The position numbers were made by a program, and so were the translations under genes. From assembly GCF_901933205.1 (NCBI RefSeq), contig NC_044574.1, positions 43,371,609 to 43,435,608 of the forward strand: DNA of 64,000 bases, given 5' to 3'. This document shows positions 60,947-64,000 of the stretch, in pieces. The stretch is from Camarhynchus parvulus (taxonomy: Eukaryota > Chordata > Aves > Passeriformes > Thraupidae). Numbering within the stretch: position 1 is the first letter of the stretch; each line of letters begins with the position of its first letter. The notes under the pieces were generated by a model, which did not search any database, was not told the origin of the DNA, and worked only from the letters and a program-made list of their open reading frames with translations.

Positions 60947-63900
60947 GTGTAAATTCTCTGGTATTAACCTGCATATGTTTTACAATAGTTTTCTCCAAAC
61001 AATTGTTTCAGCTAGCTTGCTATGCATGAATGGCTTATTTGTTTGTAACACATTCAATCATATTTACTGGCTCTTTCAAATGTAGGTAAGTACTGTGTTT
61101 TCTCACATTCTAATACTAGGTATTTTTAGTAGGAGGTGAATGTAATTTTTTATTATTTATAATTATTTTTTCTCTTGTTCCTGTGGAATCACTCAGTTCT
61201 GATTTCTGCTAATAAAATGAGAAAATGCAGAAGTACCATGTTTTCTCTGAGGTGTTGGTGGTTTAGGTTTGTTAGCTCTGTTCTACTCCCCCAGATTGTG
61301 TAGTGGAGTGGTGGCAGCTTGAGGGAAACTTGTGTGCTCAAGTAGTCTTACACTTTGAGTGCATTGTCTAGGAGATCTTGAATTCAGATGGCAGAAACAC
61401 TGTAAGATGTGCAGTGAAAAGGGAACAAACAAGCTATAGAGGTCTTCCTAATTAGTGAACAGCCTGATGCCTGTGACATATTCTTCCATTTGTTTGTTTT
61501 CAGGAGGGAAAACAACCTGCAAATAAACCCAAAGTGAGTAATTTAGCTTTTCTCTGGAGAAAAATGTCAGCTGGAACTGTTCAGTAGTGGAACCATTCTG
61601 TTGCCCAGTAAGTGCTTGCACAGACACAGTGTCTAGGAGGCAAAACCATGAAACTGCTGTAGATGTTTTAGTGGAAGAATAACCAGTAATGTTATTCCAA
61701 TAGAAATATAATTTTGTAACTAATATTTTGAATGAAAGGTCAAGCTCATTAAAATATTTGAGTGTAATATCTTCTATCAAGATGGCAGTTTTGGGAGGGA
61801 TGTCCGAAAGTTAAAATACTTCTATATTTTTATTGAAATGTTCTGTTTTAAATTGTGTTTAAAAAATAGTTTTAAATGTATTCTAGAAAAATTGACCCAC
61901 TGGTTCCCACTGGCATGTGTTCTTTCTAGCCTAGTATTCTGTATCTGATAGCCATAGAAGAGAAAATCTTGTCCAGGAATCCAGAAATTCTCTAATTCTT
62001 CGCATGACCCATCTCAAAAAAATGTGTAAGTGGATTCATGTGAAACATTGAGAACAAGATCAATTTTAGATGCTTTTCATTTCATGCTTGTTCTCCAGCT
62101 ACTTTCAGTTATGGAATCTCTGAGCCAGAAGTTGTTTCTGTTTATTCAGAAATTCTTGAATATTTCTCTTCTGAGAACTTGTACAATTTCTTCTTGAACC
62201 CTTGTAAATTTTTCAGCTCCATTGCATCCTTTTTCAACAAATCACACAGATCTGCTGGCTGTTGCCTGAAGGTGGCTTCTCCTCACTTCTTAGGTGCTGC
62301 CTCCTGTCTGTGTTGCAGGGGGCAATGAACAACTACTATTCTTTGCCTTTCATGTCACTTGCCTCTGGCATAGTCCCTGGAAATGGGGATCTCTGTTCCT
62401 AAAGAGACCATTTTTTCAGGTCACAGTTCTGCATTTAAGCACTTTTTGCTGTAAGAGTTCACCTCTGTAAGATGACAGGTGCTCCTTTACTACGTGTGGA
62501 AATGTGGAGGTGCTGTTTGGGTACCAGTGCTTACTGGTTTTTCATCATTGGAGTCAACCATACAAAGTGGCAACTGCATCAAAAGTTTAGGCTATACTGG
62601 GGGCATGTTTGCTAAAGAATTGCTTGAAAATTGCCTGTGAAAATGATGGGTACTCAAGTAAGGATGAGGAATTCTCATTTATGTCTCCAGGAAATGGCAA
62701 TTCCTGTATAGTTGTTCCTGTGGTCATCTTTTAATGTGGTTAGAATATCATCTTAGCAGCTCTGAAGTTTCGCTCTATTGATGTTACGGATCATGAAAAA
62801 AATAAAGAAACACTAGGATCTATCTGAAATGATAAATAGCAAGTTTCCCATGTTAGCATTACAACTGTTGCAACCAGGCAGAGAAAACAAAAATTCAGCT
62901 CTTGTAATTGAAGTTTTCTTTTTGGTCTGTGGTGTTAAGAGCGCATTGTGAACTCCAATTTTATTATCATCCCATGTGAGTACTTTTGTGAAGAAAAGTA
63001 AATTTAATCCTTATTGGTTTTCTGTATGCCTCTAAAGCCTTTATTTAACTGGCTGATTTGTAGATCTATACAAATAGATTGTGTTTAGAAGTAAGAATCT
63101 ATAAGAATAGATTATAGAGTCTATTTGTCAAACACTCCTATAAATATATACATTTAAATAGTGTATTATTTATAGAAATATATAGAAGGGTTCTGCAAAC
63201 TACATCTTGAGGTGTTAAGGTGTTAAAGGCATGTAACTTAAGAGTGTTTGTTTAAAATACTAGTTATTAAGTTATCTAAGTTATTTATATAATCACCATA
63301 GGTTTTTAAAGTTTTTGAAGATTTTTTTTTTTAGTGTTAAATTGATTGCTATAATTGAGGAAAAATCTGAAGATACTTGTGAAGCATTTTAACTCAACGG
63401 TTAATTTTCTGTTGCCACTAGTGATAGACTATCACATTGGCTCTTCTGAAATACAGGTGAAGATAAGATAAATGCAGTCTAGGTCTGATGCTGCAGTCAC
63501 TGGAGTATACACTTAGATTTGGCCATAAGAATGCCTCTAGAAGGCTATGCACTTGCATAATGTTTGCTGCATCAGTAGCTACAAATGTAAATTTGTCAAA
63601 CTTCTTAGTCATGTACTTTTGTTGCCTCAGAAAAGAACTAATTGTCAGTTTTCCATTGATAAAAAGTCATTAGTCTAAGCTTCTGTTTATTTACTTCTAA
63701 GAGCAAGAAGTTAATCTCTGAAGAGTGGGACCTTTCAAGTATGCTTAAGTCATTTAGGAACATAAATTCCACTGCCTTTGTACTGTGAGAGGAGTAGAAC
63801 TGAACTGAAGGAGAGGATTAATTTTGGAAGTTAAGCAAACTGAAAAGTGCACTTGATCACAAATATCAGGCAGTGTATTGTGTTCTTGATTGATTCTTGT

Positions 63901-64000
63901 ATGAATCTTCTCAGCCTAAATGAATATTAGACCATAGAATTTTTGAAAGACGTGATCAGGTATGGGCAGGGAGAATTAGCAAAGTTGACTTCAGGAATTA

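Larger units (their letters stand above)
50491..64000 (+). other. FBXW7: Probable FBXW7 intron 1, no coding exon seen
   Basis: This AT-rich stretch follows the CpG island and has no frame resembling the FBXW7 alpha N-terminus, the beta or gamma first exons, the F-box or the WD40 repeats. In human the first intron before the alpha coding exon exceeds 100 kb, so their absence here is expected. It contains a CR1 fragment (57.93-58.06 kb), several hairpins (52.8, 54.2 and 60.9 kb) and a few isolated donor-like sites. If the island belongs to another transcript, this label fails. Confidence 0.45.

Noticed and set aside
61448..61780. 110-codon minus-strand frame in the probable FBXW7 intron
   Set aside because: No motif, no supporting signals, and a length plausible by chance in 64 kb.
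1..64000. CRISPR arrays, operons, phage or bacterial-type mobile elements
   Set aside because: Spliced vertebrate gene structure and CR1/MIR content show eukaryotic nuclear DNA. No direct-repeat/spacer pattern was seen.
1..64000. tRNA or rRNA genes
   Set aside because: No segment with A-box/B-box order and a foldable cloverleaf, and no rRNA-like stretch, was noticed by eye.

Overview
This is 64 kb of vertebrate nuclear DNA, most likely from a bird. The main clue is two 3'-truncated CR1 LINE fragments that end in the 8-bp ATTCTGTG-type tail repeat typical of avian CR1. The introns carry only a few ancient MIR-like SINE scraps, there is no L1 or Alu, and the coding is sparse and split by GT/AG introns. 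I cannot name the species.

Layout. (1) 1-10,200: AT-rich, gene-free upstream DNA with simple repeats. (2) 10,376-27,163: one complete six-exon gene on the + strand. Spliced from the sequence with consistent reading phase, it gives a 189-residue type I membrane protein that I recognise as TMEM154. Its 3' UTR probably runs to a poly(A) signal at 31,431. (3) 31,450-48,500: intergenic DNA with short tandem repeats and one GC-rich, exon-like patch near 32.8-33.3 kb. (4) 48,510-48,949: a CR1 fragment abutting a strong CpG island at about 49,020-50,490. From conserved gene order (TMEM154 followed by FBXW7 in the same orientation, as in human 4q31.3 read on its minus strand) I infer that the island is the FBXW7 promoter and noncoding first exon. 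No FBXW7 coding exon was found in the window. (5) 50,500-64,000: probably FBXW7 intron 1, with a second CR1 fragment and an unusual 46-nt hairpin.

The two genes are neighbours by synteny and do not form a functional pathway. TMEM154 is a small surface protein of unknown biochemical role. FBXW7 is the substrate receptor of an SCF ubiquitin ligase. I found no previously undescribed multi-gene system. The most informative observations are the strong conservation of the TMEM154 cytoplasmic tail against its divergent ectodomain, the apparent absence of a short mammalian exon, the unassigned GC-rich patch, and the hairpin at 54.2 kb.
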